From NCBI RefSeq assembly GCF_002157685.2, contig NZ_AP026738.1:3224001-3288000 (forward strand): a DNA stretch of 64,000 nt, read 5' to 3'. Position numbers and translations under genes: made by a program. Within the stretch, counting starts at the first letter, position 1; each line of letters begins with the position of its first letter. Below the pieces are notes generated by a model, which had not been told where the DNA came from, ran no database searches, and saw only the letters and a list, made by a program, of their open reading frames with translations. This DNA is from Comamonas thiooxydans. GTDB lineage: Bacteria > Pseudomonadota > Gammaproteobacteria > Burkholderiales > Burkholderiaceae_C. Positions 8,118 to 16,377 of this stretch are shown here, one piece after another.

Positions 8118-9317
8118 TCAGTGACCAGCACCTGCAACAGCGCGGTAGTCAGCACCACGATTGCGCGCCATCAACACAAGCAGCAGTACCAAACCCAAGG
8201 CCGAGACTGCGGCACCGACCACTCCCATGTAGGAAATGCCGATTGAGCTGATGGTCACACCACCCAGCACTGATCCCAGGGCGATGCCGGAATTGAAACC
8301 CGCGATATTCAGCCCAGCAGCCACGCCATGAGCGTGCGGTGCATGTTCTTCGGCAACACCTATCAATCGAGCCTGAAGCGCAGGGACAGAGGCGAAAGTG
8401 AACATGCCCAGCAAAGCGACCAAAATGCCCATGGCCAAAGCCGAGGCTGCGAATATCCACATGGCCAGCGCCACCAAGGCAATACCGCTGATAACGATCA
8501 CGCTCGACCTATTGACCCCCACCCGATCAGTTAACTTGCCTCCAATAACGTTGCCGATCGCAGCAAACACGCCGTAGACCAACATGAAGATACCGATCGT
8601 CGTAGCACTGACATGGGTCACATCAGTGAGTAACGGTGCGATATAGGTATAGGCAGTGAACGATCCGGCGTAGCCCAGCACTGTGACCAGCGCGGCAAGC
8701 AGCAGTGCTGGATTAAAAATAGCCTTCAGCGCCTGACCAACGGATTCATGACTTTCATGTCCTGCGGGCTTAGGCGGCTCTTTCATGCCCAGCAGCAGGC
8801 CGATGAAGCCGATGCCACCGAATGCAGCGATCGCACCGAGCACCGGGCGCCAAGAAATCACACCGCCCAAATAAGTGCTAAGCGGAACGCCGATGGCCAT
8901 CGCGATGGTGAAACCACCGAAAACGACCGCAACGGCACTACCCGCTTTTTTGGGACCGACCAAGCGCGCCGCCGTGCTGGAGGCAACAGCAAGGAACAGA
9001 CCATGTCCCATACCTGCAACAAAGCGCGCAATCAAATGCATGGACAAATTCGACGCGACTGCCGCAACCAAGCTGCCCAACGAGAAAACCAGCACCGTCA
9101 CCAGCATGGCCCGCTTGCGCGTCCAACCTGCGGTGAGAGCCGTGAGCACAGGTGCAGCGAACGTAGCGCCCAAAGCGTAGAGGGTCACCGAGCTACCGAC
9201 CTGTTCAACACTGACTCCAAGGCTCTGAGCCATGACGTCAGTCAGGCCAATAGGAACAAACTCGGCGAGGCCCAGTGCGAAAGCACTGAGCGTGAAGATA
9301 TAGACGATAAGTGGCAT
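8118..9317 (-). CDS. MFS transporter, AraJ/YdhP-type (DHA1 efflux family)
   Basis: 399 residues with about twelve hydrophobic helices in two halves joined by a hydrophilic loop near residues 180-195 (KEPPKPAGHESHESVGQ). The N-terminus ALGLAEFVPIGL resembles the ALG.aEFv..GLLP start of AraJ/NepI/SotB-like exporters, and RFVAGMGHGLFLAVASSTAA is typical of helix 4. Such proteins export sugars, nucleosides or drugs using the proton gradient. The gene is divergent from the LysR gene at 9516 with a 198-base intergenic region carrying a palindrome, so regulation by that LysR is likely. The substrate is unknown. Confidence 0.88.
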   Translation of the reverse strand: MPLIVYIFTLSAFALGLAEFVPIGLTDVMAQSLGVSVEQVGSSVTLYALGATFAAPVLTALTAGWTRKRAMLVTVLVFSLGSLVAAVASNLSMHLIARFVAGMGHGLFLAVASSTAARLVGPKKAGSAVAVVFGGFTIAMAIGVPLSTYLGGVISWRPVLGAIAAFGGIGFIGLLLGMKEPPKPAGHESHESVGQALKAIFNPALLLAALVTVLGYAGSFTAYTYIAPLLTDVTHVSATTIGIFMLVYGVFAAIGNVIGGKLTDRVGVNRSSVIVISGIALVALAMWIFAASALAMGILVALLGMFTFASVPALQARLIGVAEEHAPHAHGVAAGLNIAGFNSGIALGSVLGGVTISSIGISYMGVVGAAVSALGLVLLLVLMARNRGADYRAVAGAGH

Positions 9318-9401
9318 AGAGGATCTCTCTCAATCTTTCAGAAAAAGCCTGAAATCAGGGTTTTGATGAATGCTAGAGATCGTCGTTAGATATGAGAAAT
9401 T

Positions 9402-9429
9402 ATTATTTAATGGTCTTCGTATAAATAAT
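9402..9429. promoter_or_regulatory. 8-base inverted repeat between divergent MFS and LysR genes
   Basis: ATTATTTA (9402-9409) and TAAATAAT (9422-9429) form a perfect inverted repeat with a 12-base spacer, in the intergenic region of the divergent pair. LysR-type regulators commonly bind interrupted palindromes of this size in such a position. AT-rich palindromes also arise by chance. Confidence 0.4.
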
Positions 9430-9515
9430 TTTATGAGTCAGGTGTGGCCACTGACCTGTTGGCCACATCAATACTTTGTCGTTAAAAATTTGCCTGTATC
9501 GGTGCAACCCTACGT

Positions 9516-10400
9516 ATGAGCCATCTCGACCATCTGCGGACCTTCATCGAAGCGTATCGACTTCGGTCGTTTTCCCGTGCGGCGGAATCCTTGGGCATGA
9601 CACAACCTGCGGTGTCCTTGCACATTCAGGCGCTAGAAGCCTTCGTGGGTAAGCCATTGTTCGTAAGGCGTGCCCGTGGTGTCGTGGCGACGGAAGCTGC
9701 CGATGAGCTTGCCCGTGCAATCGGCCCCATGATGGATGGACTAGAGATGAGGTTGGCCTCATATCGGTCCAGCGGGGAGCCAGGTGGCACCGTGCATCTA
9801 GCAGGGCCCTCCGATTTCATCAATTCAATGATTGCGACCGGGCTCGCACCCTTGATGACTCAAGGATTTCAGATTCGTATTCACACAGGCAACCGGGAAC
9901 GCATCTACAGTCTCCTGAATGCTTCGACCGTAGATCTGACAATCACAGCTTCTATGCCGGACGAGCATTCTCATGGTTTCGCTCAATTGCTGACCGAGCG
10001 CCTATTGCTTGTCGTTGCTCCAGAAATAGCGAAGAAATTGGGCAAAAAACCCACTGCTGAGAGTTTGACGAACCTTCCGCTTATCTCGTTCGATGAAGAC
10101 TTGCCATTGATTCGCCCAGTCTGGACAACGCTGTTTCAGTTTGCGCCAACAATGCAGGCCGCATTGACCATCCCGGATCTGCGCATCATCCAGGATCTCG
10201 TCGTGAAAGGGATCGGCTGGAGTGTGCTTCCCGATTACCAATGCGCCGAAGCACTGGAGTCTGGTCGGCTGGTATCAATTACCTCGCACCAGACAGCACC
10301 CACTAACAATTTGTATTTGGTCTGGAACAAGGCCTCCATGCGCAGCCCGCGCATTGTTCATGTCCGAGATTTCATTCTGGGAATGTTTAACAACTACTAG
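9516..10400 (+). CDS. LysR-family transcriptional regulator
   Basis: 294 residues. The N-terminal winged helix is clear (HLRTFIEAYRLRSFSRAAES, TQPAVSLHIQALE), with a co-inducer domain from about residue 90. It is divergent from the MFS exporter at 8118-9317 and probably controls it, a common arrangement for exporter genes. The C-terminal domain has the expected two-lobe pattern (LAGPSDFINSM, then GIGWSVLPDYQC). Nothing indicates the inducer. Confidence 0.9.
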   Translation: MSHLDHLRTFIEAYRLRSFSRAAESLGMTQPAVSLHIQALEAFVGKPLFVRRARGVVATEAADELARAIGPMMDGLEMRLASYRSSGEPGGTVHLAGPSDFINSMIATGLAPLMTQGFQIRIHTGNRERIYSLLNASTVDLTITASMPDEHSHGFAQLLTERLLLVVAPEIAKKLGKKPTAESLTNLPLISFDEDLPLIRPVWTTLFQFAPTMQAALTIPDLRIIQDLVVKGIGWSVLPDYQCAEALESGRLVSITSHQTAPTNNLYLVWNKASMRSPRIVHVRDFILGMFNNY

Positions 10401-10637
10401 AGGCGGCCTTTTTACTCGCATTTATCCGTGCCAAGTCCAACATCTCTTTGTTCCAGAAAAATCGACCGTAGGATTGGACTATCAACTTCAGCAAGCGATG
10501 TACAGCCGCACTTCACTGGCAAAGCATGTATGACTGCAATGGGCCGATCCGCGACTGTCGCTGACCGCCCCTGAGCTGTCACTTATCGAAGGGAATTGGT
10601 TGCCTCCGCAAGCTTAAGATCTGAGACTAGTGGTGCG

Positions 10638-11303
10638 TTATGGCCAAAGCACTTGCTTTTGCCACGCAGACTCGTCAGCCGTTTTCGAGAAGATGACTCG
10701 TTTATGCAATCGATCTGTGGCACCCTGCCAAAACTCAATGCTTCTTGGTTGCACCGCAAATACTTTCCACCCAAGTTCAATGTATTCGGGGTTTTGACTA
10801 AGAAAGGTGTGCGCGTCGTTCAAGCTTCTAGCAAGCTCTTGTTGGGATTCCAATATTTCGCTTTGCCGTGAGGCCATAGCACTGATTTTTGAACCCTCAG
10901 GACGCGTGAGAAAATCGTCCGCGCACTCTGCGTCTGGCAGCACCACGGCTTGTCCCCTCAACCGAATCTGACGGCCCAAAGCAGGCCAATAGAAGGTCAA
11001 TGCGACGTTGGGATTCTCAGCTAATTGCCTCCCCTTAGGACTATTCGCTTTGATCGCAAAGTGCCACCCACGTTCATCCACATTTTTCAGGATAAGAACG
11101 CGGGCATCAGGAAAACCATCAGAATCAACCGTAGAAAGCGTCATCGCGTGAGGTTCTTTGACTCCCTCTTCTATTGCATTGTTGAGCCAGTACGTGAATG
11201 CTTCCTGCGGCGTATCTGGCAGCGTATCGATGTCCCAGTCAACAAATGGTCCCTTTAGAGAAGGAAGACTGCGGAGCCTGGTTTTCAAGGGGTTTATGCT
11301 CAT
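10638..11303 (-). CDS. Pyridoxamine 5'-phosphate oxidase family protein (PdxH-like)
   Basis: 221 residues, the usual size for PdxH. FMN-binding split-barrel features include AMTLSTVDSDGFPDARVLIL at about residues 52-71, NSPKGRQL and NPNVALTFYWPALGRQIRLR. The C-terminus has FWQGATDRLHKR, matching the FW....RLH.R substrate-binding end of PNP oxidases, which make pyridoxal phosphate from PNP or PMP. Some substrate-contacting positions look drifted, so it may be a paralogue and not the housekeeping enzyme. It lies between two regulator genes and forms no operon. Confidence 0.85.
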   Translation of the reverse strand: MSINPLKTRLRSLPSLKGPFVDWDIDTLPDTPQEAFTYWLNNAIEEGVKEPHAMTLSTVDSDGFPDARVLILKNVDERGWHFAIKANSPKGRQLAENPNVALTFYWPALGRQIRLRGQAVVLPDAECADDFLTRPEGSKISAMASRQSEILESQQELARSLNDAHTFLSQNPEYIELGWKVFAVQPRSIEFWQGATDRLHKRVIFSKTADESAWQKQVLWP

Positions 11304-11386
11304 TTACTCTCAATCAATGTCTGCCTCTGGTCGATCTGAGACTGTTACAGATCGAGCCAAAATGGTCAATCGCTCACACGCTTTAG

Positions 11387-12310
11387 TCACCCTTTTGAGC
11401 GCAATATGCTCTCCAGACGAGCGCGCATCCAGCGATGCCATGGGCTGCTCAGATGCCGGTGCTGAAAATACACGTTCAGGGTGTATGACGGCACCTCAAA
11501 AGGTGCTTTGAAGATCGCAATCGCTGCCGATGCCTCCAACTGCAGTGCCGCCAGGCGTGGCAGCGTGATGAGCAAATCTGAATTTGCCACGATAAAAGGC
11601 GCGGCCATGACACTGGGCAGCTCTATCGCAATCTCGCGAGTCCACCCGCCCTTGCTCAAGGCTGAGTCTATGACGCCTTTCTCCTCCTGCCAGGGTTTAA
11701 CGACCACATGGCGTTCTGCCAGATATTGCGCCATGGAGAGCCTCTTGCCGATGCGAGGATGACCTCTGCGTGCAACGACGACATAGGCATCGGTATGTCC
11801 CTGCAAGACCTCCACGCCTTCTTGCGCGGGTCTGAATTCGTCCGAAAAACCCATGACGAAATGGGCTCCTTCTTGCACCAGGTCGCTGTAGGCATCCCGA
11901 TGACGCGAATGGAGCACGCGCAGGCGCACATGAGGAGCCTCATGCTCGATCCTGGAGATCAACGCAGGCATCAAAGCAAAGGTGGTGAAGTCGGTCGCAG
12001 CAAAAGTGAAAGACTGAGTGCTGCTGCTAGGCGCAAAGGCTGTCGGGTCGCCCAGCTGGGCCGAAAGCGTATGCAGTGCCAGCGTAACTCCCTCCGCCAT
12101 CTCGGTAGCTCGCGGTGTGGGTTGCATGCTGCTGCCTGTGCGAAAAAACAGCTCATCACCCAATCCCTCCCGCAGTCGGGCCAGGGCATGGCTGCATGCA
12201 GAAGGGCTGATAGTCAGCTCATCGGCTGCCGCAACGACACTGCGATGGCGAAACAGGGCATCAAAGACCAGCAGCAGATTGAGATCGAGACGGCGCAAGG
12301 TAGAGTGCAT
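11387..12310 (-). CDS. LysR-family transcriptional regulator (NodD/LinR-like branch)
   Basis: The start at 12310 gives MHSTLRRLDLNLLLVFDALF, the typical opening of the NodD/LeuO-like branch (307 residues). An upstream start at 12352 would add 14 residues unlike the family. The helix-turn-helix includes AAADELTISPSACSHALARL. The effector domain starts at FTFAATDFTTFALMPALI. The gene is divergent from the GNAT gene at 12386 with only 75 bases between, so it may control that acetyltransferase. Confidence 0.88.
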   Translation of the reverse strand: MHSTLRRLDLNLLLVFDALFRHRSVVAAADELTISPSACSHALARLREGLGDELFFRTGSSMQPTPRATEMAEGVTLALHTLSAQLGDPTAFAPSSSTQSFTFAATDFTTFALMPALISRIEHEAPHVRLRVLHSRHRDAYSDLVQEGAHFVMGFSDEFRPAQEGVEVLQGHTDAYVVVARRGHPRIGKRLSMAQYLAERHVVVKPWQEEKGVIDSALSKGGWTREIAIELPSVMAAPFIVANSDLLITLPRLAALQLEASAAIAIFKAPFEVPSYTLNVYFQHRHLSSPWHRWMRARLESILRSKG

Positions 12311-12385
12311 GATATGCAGTATGCAATGAAAACAATGCACCATATGCAGCACTCATTCCAACTAGCATCATGAAATTGATGACTT

Positions 12386-12904
12386 ATGAGCCTTGAAATG
12401 ACCTCCGCCATGACACCAGATCTCACGTTCCGCCATGCCCAACCAGAAGACGCCGATCGCTGCTATGCCATCGAAGCCGGTGCCTATGAGGGTGATGAAG
12501 CCGCCACGCTTGCCAAGATCACCAAACGTATTCGTGAATATCCGCATGGCTTCCTGATCATGGAAAACGATGGACAGATCATTGGCTTCATCAACAGCGG
12601 CTGCGCCTACCTGGTGCGCATGTCTGACGAGGAGTTCAAGGAGCTGGTCGGGCATGACGCTGCCGCACCTAACGTGGTCATCATGTCCGTTGTGATCGAT
12701 CCGGCTTTCCAAGGCCGCGGCTACGCCACCACCTTGATGCATACCTTTGTCGAGCAGATGCGTGCCGAAGACAAGAAAACCATCCACCTGATGTGCAAGG
12801 AGCGGCATGTGGGGCTGTACTCTCGCTTGGGATTCCAGTACCAGCGTCCTTCGGACTCAGACCACGGTGGCATGGCCTGGCACGAAATGGTCATGACCCT
12901 GTGA
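12386..12904 (+). CDS. GNAT-family N-acetyltransferase (arylalkylamine type)
   Basis: 172 residues. The acetyl-CoA-binding motif A is SVVIDPAFQGRGYATTLMHT at about residues 107-126, with the Q-x-x-G-x-A/G pyrophosphate loop QGRGYA. The C-terminal LYSRLGFQYQ is the usual beta6-beta7 hallmark. N-terminal FRHAQPEDADRCYAIEAGAY resembles serotonin/arylalkylamine N-acetyltransferases. It should acetylate a small amine in the cytoplasm; the substrate is unknown. A LysR gene is transcribed divergently 75 bases away. Confidence 0.85.
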   Translation: MSLEMTSAMTPDLTFRHAQPEDADRCYAIEAGAYEGDEAATLAKITKRIREYPHGFLIMENDGQIIGFINSGCAYLVRMSDEEFKELVGHDAAAPNVVIMSVVIDPAFQGRGYATTLMHTFVEQMRAEDKKTIHLMCKERHVGLYSRLGFQYQRPSDSDHGGMAWHEMVMTL

Positions 12905-13161
12905 ACTGCACGAACATCGAAGGCCCAAGGTTCTGGCCAATGACTGCTTCTGGTCGATCGCAGAGGGTAGAGGGCTGAGGGCCTAGCGTTCAACCCTTTG
13001 CAGCCACATTGCGATTCCTGACTAAGGAAGGTCTGCACAATGCGCTTTGAGATGTGCTGATGCTGGGCAGCCAAACAGATTCGCTGCGACGTTTCGTCCG
13101 CAAGCCATCGCAGCGCTGTCTGAAGCTGGTTTTCCTGCTCTTTCGCCGCGTGCTGGCGCAC

Positions 13162-13344
13162 TCATGCCTGCGCTCCCATCAAACGCCCTCGCCCCCTCCA
13201 CAAGTTCGATAATGCGAACAGGGTGTGCAACTGCGCGGTGTTCTTGGCTAGGCTGCGATAGCGCACCTTCACGTGGCCGAACTGGCGCTTGATCACACGG
13301 AACGGGTGTTCGACCTTGGCCCGGATGCTGGCCTCAAGGCGTTC
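13162..13344 (-). pseudogene. IS5-family transposase C-terminal remnant
   Basis: The minus strand ends with VEHPFRVIKRQFGHVKVRYR then SLAKNTAQLHTLFALSNLW and a stop at 13162. This is the well-known C-terminal end of IS5-type transposases, including the conserved E of VEHPFR and the Y..L.KN motif. The N-terminal four fifths are missing; at about 13344 the sequence changes to the CoA-transferase fragment read on the other strand. It belongs to a different IS5 subgroup from the element at 3989. Confidence 0.85.
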
Positions 13345-13431
13345 GAATTGGTCGGTCAGCCTGTCGACCGGGCGAGCCTTGTCCAGCAGCTTGCGCTTGC
13401 CTGGGCGCATGGCGATGTTCCAGCGCACGCC

Positions 13432-13578
13432 ATGGCCTCGTACTTTGCTGCTGCCAACCGCAATAAGCGCACCGTGTGTGTAGACGTGTCCGAGCCCGAA
13501 GGGCGTGGCGTGGTGATGCGCATGCTGCAGGACGCCAACGTGCTGATCGAGAACTTCAAAATCGGCACACTGGAGCGT
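13432..13578 (+). pseudogene. CaiB/BaiF-type (class III) CoA-transferase fragment
   Basis: About 49 residues, SYFAAANRNKRTVCVDVSEP through RMLQDANVLIENFKIGTLER, match the region around residues 50-100 of formyl-CoA/carnitine CoA-transferases (NRNKRSv.lD...peG...v..L...aDVlieNf..g). The catalytic aspartate region and everything else are missing. It is fused in frame to unrelated sequence on both sides. It is a leftover of a gene lost by rearrangement next to the IS5 remnant. Confidence 0.75.
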
Positions 13579-13644
13579 GGGACAGGCATCCCAGGGGCCC
13601 ATTTGCGCGGCGCCCACCTTCGCCTGCCAGGCCACGGTGCGGAA

Positions 13645-13904
13645 GGCCCGACCTTGGAGATTTTCAACTTCAATGTGCTTGAAGAACGCCCCGACGTGGC
13701 AGTGAATCGCCCGGGGTTCGGCCATATCGCGTTTATTGTGGATGACGTCGCCGCCGCCAGAAAGACCGTTCTGGCGGCCGGGGACTGCCTGTCGGAGAAA
13801 TCGTCACGCTCACCAATGCGGCCGGAATACGGCTGACGTGGGTCTATGTGACAGACCCGGAAGTAAACGTGCTCGAACTGCAATCACATCCGACCAAAGC
13901 CTAG
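13645..13904 (+). pseudogene. VOC/glyoxalase-like protein fragment with a frameshift
   Basis: In one frame the sequence reads GPTLEIFNFNVLEERPDVAV then GFGHIAFIVDDVAAARKTVL. After about 13785 the match moves to another frame: VGEIVTLTNAAGIRLTWVYV then TDPEVNVLELQSHPTKA-stop. Together these make the second half of a vicinal-oxygen-chelate protein (HIAF.VDDv, DPeGN.LEL metal-ligand region). The first half is missing and a frameshift separates the pieces. Its stop codon overlaps the end of the convergent sigma-54 activator gene. Confidence 0.75.
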
Positions 13905-15259
13905 CCATTCGTGATGCCGTGGGCATCCATGATGCGGTACAGATGCGCCCGGCTGATTCCCAGCAGTTCTGCCGCCCGGCGCTTGTTCCCCTTAGCTTGC
14001 GCCAATGCGGACTGGATTTCAGTCTTAGCCAGATGCTGCATGCGTCGCTTCAATGAAGCGCCGACCTCGGCGCTTGCTTGCTCCGGCACCGGTTCCACCT
14101 CGGTAAGAAGCAGTTTGCCGGTCACGAGCAGCCGCGTCAGTGCATTCTCCAGTTCCCGGACGTTTCCCGGCCACGGATGATGGAGCAGGCGTTGGCGGTC
14201 TTCTGCCGCCAGCCTTGGGCAGGGCTTGCCGAGCCGGGAGGCGATGCGCTCCAGCAACCGATCGGCAAGGGCTGCGATGTCGCTGCGCTCGCGCAGCGCG
14301 GGCACTTCGACCGTCAGAACGTTCAGCCTGTGATAGAGGTCTTCACGGAAGCGGCCCGCCTTGATCTGCTGTGTAAGCGATCGGTTGGTCGCGCAGATGA
14401 TTCGCGCGTTGATGGTCATTGGGGTCGTTCCACCCACGCGAACAATCTCGTTGGTCTGGAGCACCCGCAGCAGGCTGGCCTGGAGCGACAGCGGCATGTC
14501 GCCGATCTCGTCCAGAAACAGCACGCCATCCGTCGCCAGCTCGAACTTTCCCGGTTTGCCGCGCTGGCGGGCGCCCGTGAATGCGCCGCTGTCGTAGCCA
14601 AACAGCTCGGCCTCGATCAGTTCGCTGGGGATGGAGGCGCAGTTGACCCATACAAAGGGGCCGGTGGATCGGTCTGACAGGGCGTGAACCACGTGCGCCG
14701 CCAGTTCCTTGCCGGTACCCGTCTCGCCGGAAACAAGTACCGGCAATTCGTACTGCGCGACCAGTTCGAGGGAGGCGCGATAGGCATCCATGCGTTCGCC
14801 GTGGCCCATGACATCCGCCAGCGTGAACCGGGATTGCCACTGTTTACCGCCTTGGGGCAATGAGAGTTCGGTCTTGAAAACGCGCCCGTAGGTGGACTTG
14901 AGCAGGCTCACGTCGGAGAACAATGCAAACCCTACGGCGCCGACGATTTCACCGTTGCGCCTTACCGGAACCTGCTTGGTTACCAGCTTGTGCCCTCGCA
15001 CTTCCAGCGGGTAGCCGACCTGGGTTTCCTTCCCCTGGGCCACCAGATGCAGTTTGGTGGCCGGGCCGATCACATCGGCGATGTGACGCCCGACGAAATC
15101 CTCAGGGCTGCCGCCCAGCACCTGGCAGTACGGCTCGTTGATGAGAACGATGGTGCCCGCCGTATCGACAACAACCAGGCTGTCCGAGACGTGGTCAAGC
15201 ACCAGTCTTAAAAACTCGGCCTCCTCGAATGGATCGAGAAGCCGCTCCGAAAGGGCCAT
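13901..15259 (-). CDS. Sigma-54-dependent activator, PAS-AAA-Fis
   Basis: 452 residues. A PAS sensor domain at about residues 14-125 (LDHVSDSLVVVDTAGTIVLI) is followed by the AAA+ domain: Walker A SGETGTGKE at about 177-185, the sigma-54-contacting GAFTGA at 225-230, Walker B LFLDEIGDMP at 247-256 and the arginine-finger region FREDLYHRLNVL. A Fis-type helix-turn-helix closes the protein (KGNKRRAAELLGISRAHLYR). It works with sigma-54 RNA polymerase. The divergent hydrolase/transporter/synthetase operon carries a clear sigma-54 promoter at 15459-15474 and is the obvious target. Lacking a receiver domain, it probably binds a small metabolite in the PAS domain. Confidence 0.93.
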   Translation of the reverse strand: MALSERLLDPFEEAEFLRLVLDHVSDSLVVVDTAGTIVLINEPYCQVLGGSPEDFVGRHIADVIGPATKLHLVAQGKETQVGYPLEVRGHKLVTKQVPVRRNGEIVGAVGFALFSDVSLLKSTYGRVFKTELSLPQGGKQWQSRFTLADVMGHGERMDAYRASLELVAQYELPVLVSGETGTGKELAAHVVHALSDRSTGPFVWVNCASIPSELIEAELFGYDSGAFTGARQRGKPGKFELATDGVLFLDEIGDMPLSLQASLLRVLQTNEIVRVGGTTPMTINARIICATNRSLTQQIKAGRFREDLYHRLNVLTVEVPALRERSDIAALADRLLERIASRLGKPCPRLAAEDRQRLLHHPWPGNVRELENALTRLLVTGKLLLTEVEPVPEQASAEVGASLKRRMQHLAKTEIQSALAQAKGNKRRAAELLGISRAHLYRIMDAHGITNG

Positions 15260-15312
15260 GGAAGTCTCCTTTGTGAGATGCCGCAGTAGAAACCTCTGGC
15301 ATCCACTGCAAG

Positions 15313-15457
15313 TGTCTCATATTGGAGATTTCAAAGACTCTGAAAAGAGACAGATTCATGATGGCACGCACTCACCTCGCCTTTTTGAAATCTAGCCGAT
15401 GAGAGATTTATCAAATAAAAACAATATGTTAAGTTAATTCTTCTCTCGATCAGAGAG
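15313..15457. promoter_or_regulatory. Inverted repeats upstream of the sigma-54 promoter (possible activator sites)
   Basis: Between the divergent activator and operon are TGTCTC at 15313-15318 facing GAGACA at 15347-15352 (28-base spacer), and CTCTC-N5-GAGAG at 15443-15457. Enhancer-binding proteins bind inverted repeats 80-150 bases upstream of the promoter, which fits the first pair. The second lies too close to the -24 element for an enhancer and may serve autoregulation or be chance. Confidence 0.4.
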
Positions 15458-15458
15458 C

Positions 15459-15474
15459 TTGGCACAAGGTTTGC
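15459..15474 (+). promoter_or_regulatory. Sigma-54 (-24/-12) promoter
   Basis: TTGGCAC at 15459-15465 and TTGC at 15471-15474 with a 5-base spacer match the sigma-54 consensus TTGGCAC-N5-TTGC. The GG and GC dinucleotides are correctly spaced. The site is about 100 bases upstream of the ATG at 15577 and points into the hydrolase operon, beside a divergently encoded sigma-54 activator. Confidence 0.88.
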
Positions 15475-15576
15475 GTAAAGAGCATGGGCCTGGACACCTC
15501 CGGGCTCACCGGGGCTGGGCCTGTCCTTCAAAGAGGCGTCCAGTCTTTACAAAGACCAAACCAAAGGATGAGACAA

Positions 15577-16362
15577 ATGACGCGCATCGATACGATGAAT
15601 ATTGGAGACACCGTGGTCCGGGTTTCGGGTACAGGAACACCGCTGGTGTTCGTTCATGGCTTCACGACGACTTCCGAGTTTTGGCGTGAGCAGGTCGAGC
15701 CGTTCTCGTCCAATCACAGGGTCATCCGCATCAACCTGCCCGGACACGGAGTGTCGCCCCGTCCCGAGGGGCGTGCCTACACCATCGAGGCGTTCGCCGA
15801 TGACGTTCTGAAGGTGTATGAGACGCTGGAAATCAAGGACGCCGTTCTTATCGGCCTTTCGATGGGTGGAGCTATCGCCCAGCATTTCACACTGGGTCAT
15901 CCGCAGCGCGTGCGGGCGCTGGTGCTGGTCGATACCACGCCGCATGGCCTGGGCGAAGACGTCAACGTGGACAACGTACTGAACGCAATCGAGGAACTGG
16001 GCGTCGTGACCGCCAGCCAGAACGTCATCGACCGCTCTTTCGGCAGCACCACAAGCGCGGAGTTGCTGGCCTTTGCCAAGGCGGAAGTGGCCCAAACCCC
16101 GGCCTTCGTGGCGCGGCAGGCCATCGCCTCGCTCAATGCCACCGACAGCCGCGCACGGCTGGGCGAAATCCATGTGCCCACGCTGATCCTAGTGGGCAAC
16201 GAAGACATCATTACGCCGCCGTGCGAATCCGAGGTGCTGGTAAAGGGCATCCCCAACAGCCGGCTGGAGGTCATCGCCGACGCGGGGCATTTCCCGATGC
16301 TAGAGCAGCCCCAAGCCTTCAACCGTGTGCTGACCGAATTCCTGGCCCAGCAAACCAACTGA
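15577..16362 (+). CDS. Alpha/beta-fold hydrolase
   Basis: 261 residues from ATG 15577 (MTRIDTMNIGDTVVRVSG), chosen because AAAGGA lies eight bases upstream; the open frame extends back to 15484 without homology. Features are the oxyanion-hole motif VFVHGF, nucleophile serine in GLSMGG, the acid in LVGNEDIITPP and the histidine in DAGHFPMLEQP. This is a cytoplasmic esterase/lactonase-type hydrolase resembling 3-oxoadipate enol-lactonases. As first gene of a sigma-54-driven operon with a transporter and an acyl-CoA synthetase, it may release an acid from an imported ester that is then activated with CoA. The substrate is inferred only in these general terms. Confidence 0.88.
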   Translation: MTRIDTMNIGDTVVRVSGTGTPLVFVHGFTTTSEFWREQVEPFSSNHRVIRINLPGHGVSPRPEGRAYTIEAFADDVLKVYETLEIKDAVLIGLSMGGAIAQHFTLGHPQRVRALVLVDTTPHGLGEDVNVDNVLNAIEELGVVTASQNVIDRSFGSTTSAELLAFAKAEVAQTPAFVARQAIASLNATDSRARLGEIHVPTLILVGNEDIITPPCESEVLVKGIPNSRLEVIADAGHFPMLEQPQAFNRVLTEFLAQQTN

Positions 16363-16377
16363 TGATGGGAGGCCACC

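Noticed and set aside
13273..13836. 187-codon frame (+) that could be called one protein
   Set aside because: It joins fragments of a CoA-transferase and a VOC protein and begins in the antisense of an IS5 transposase; treated as two pseudogene pieces.
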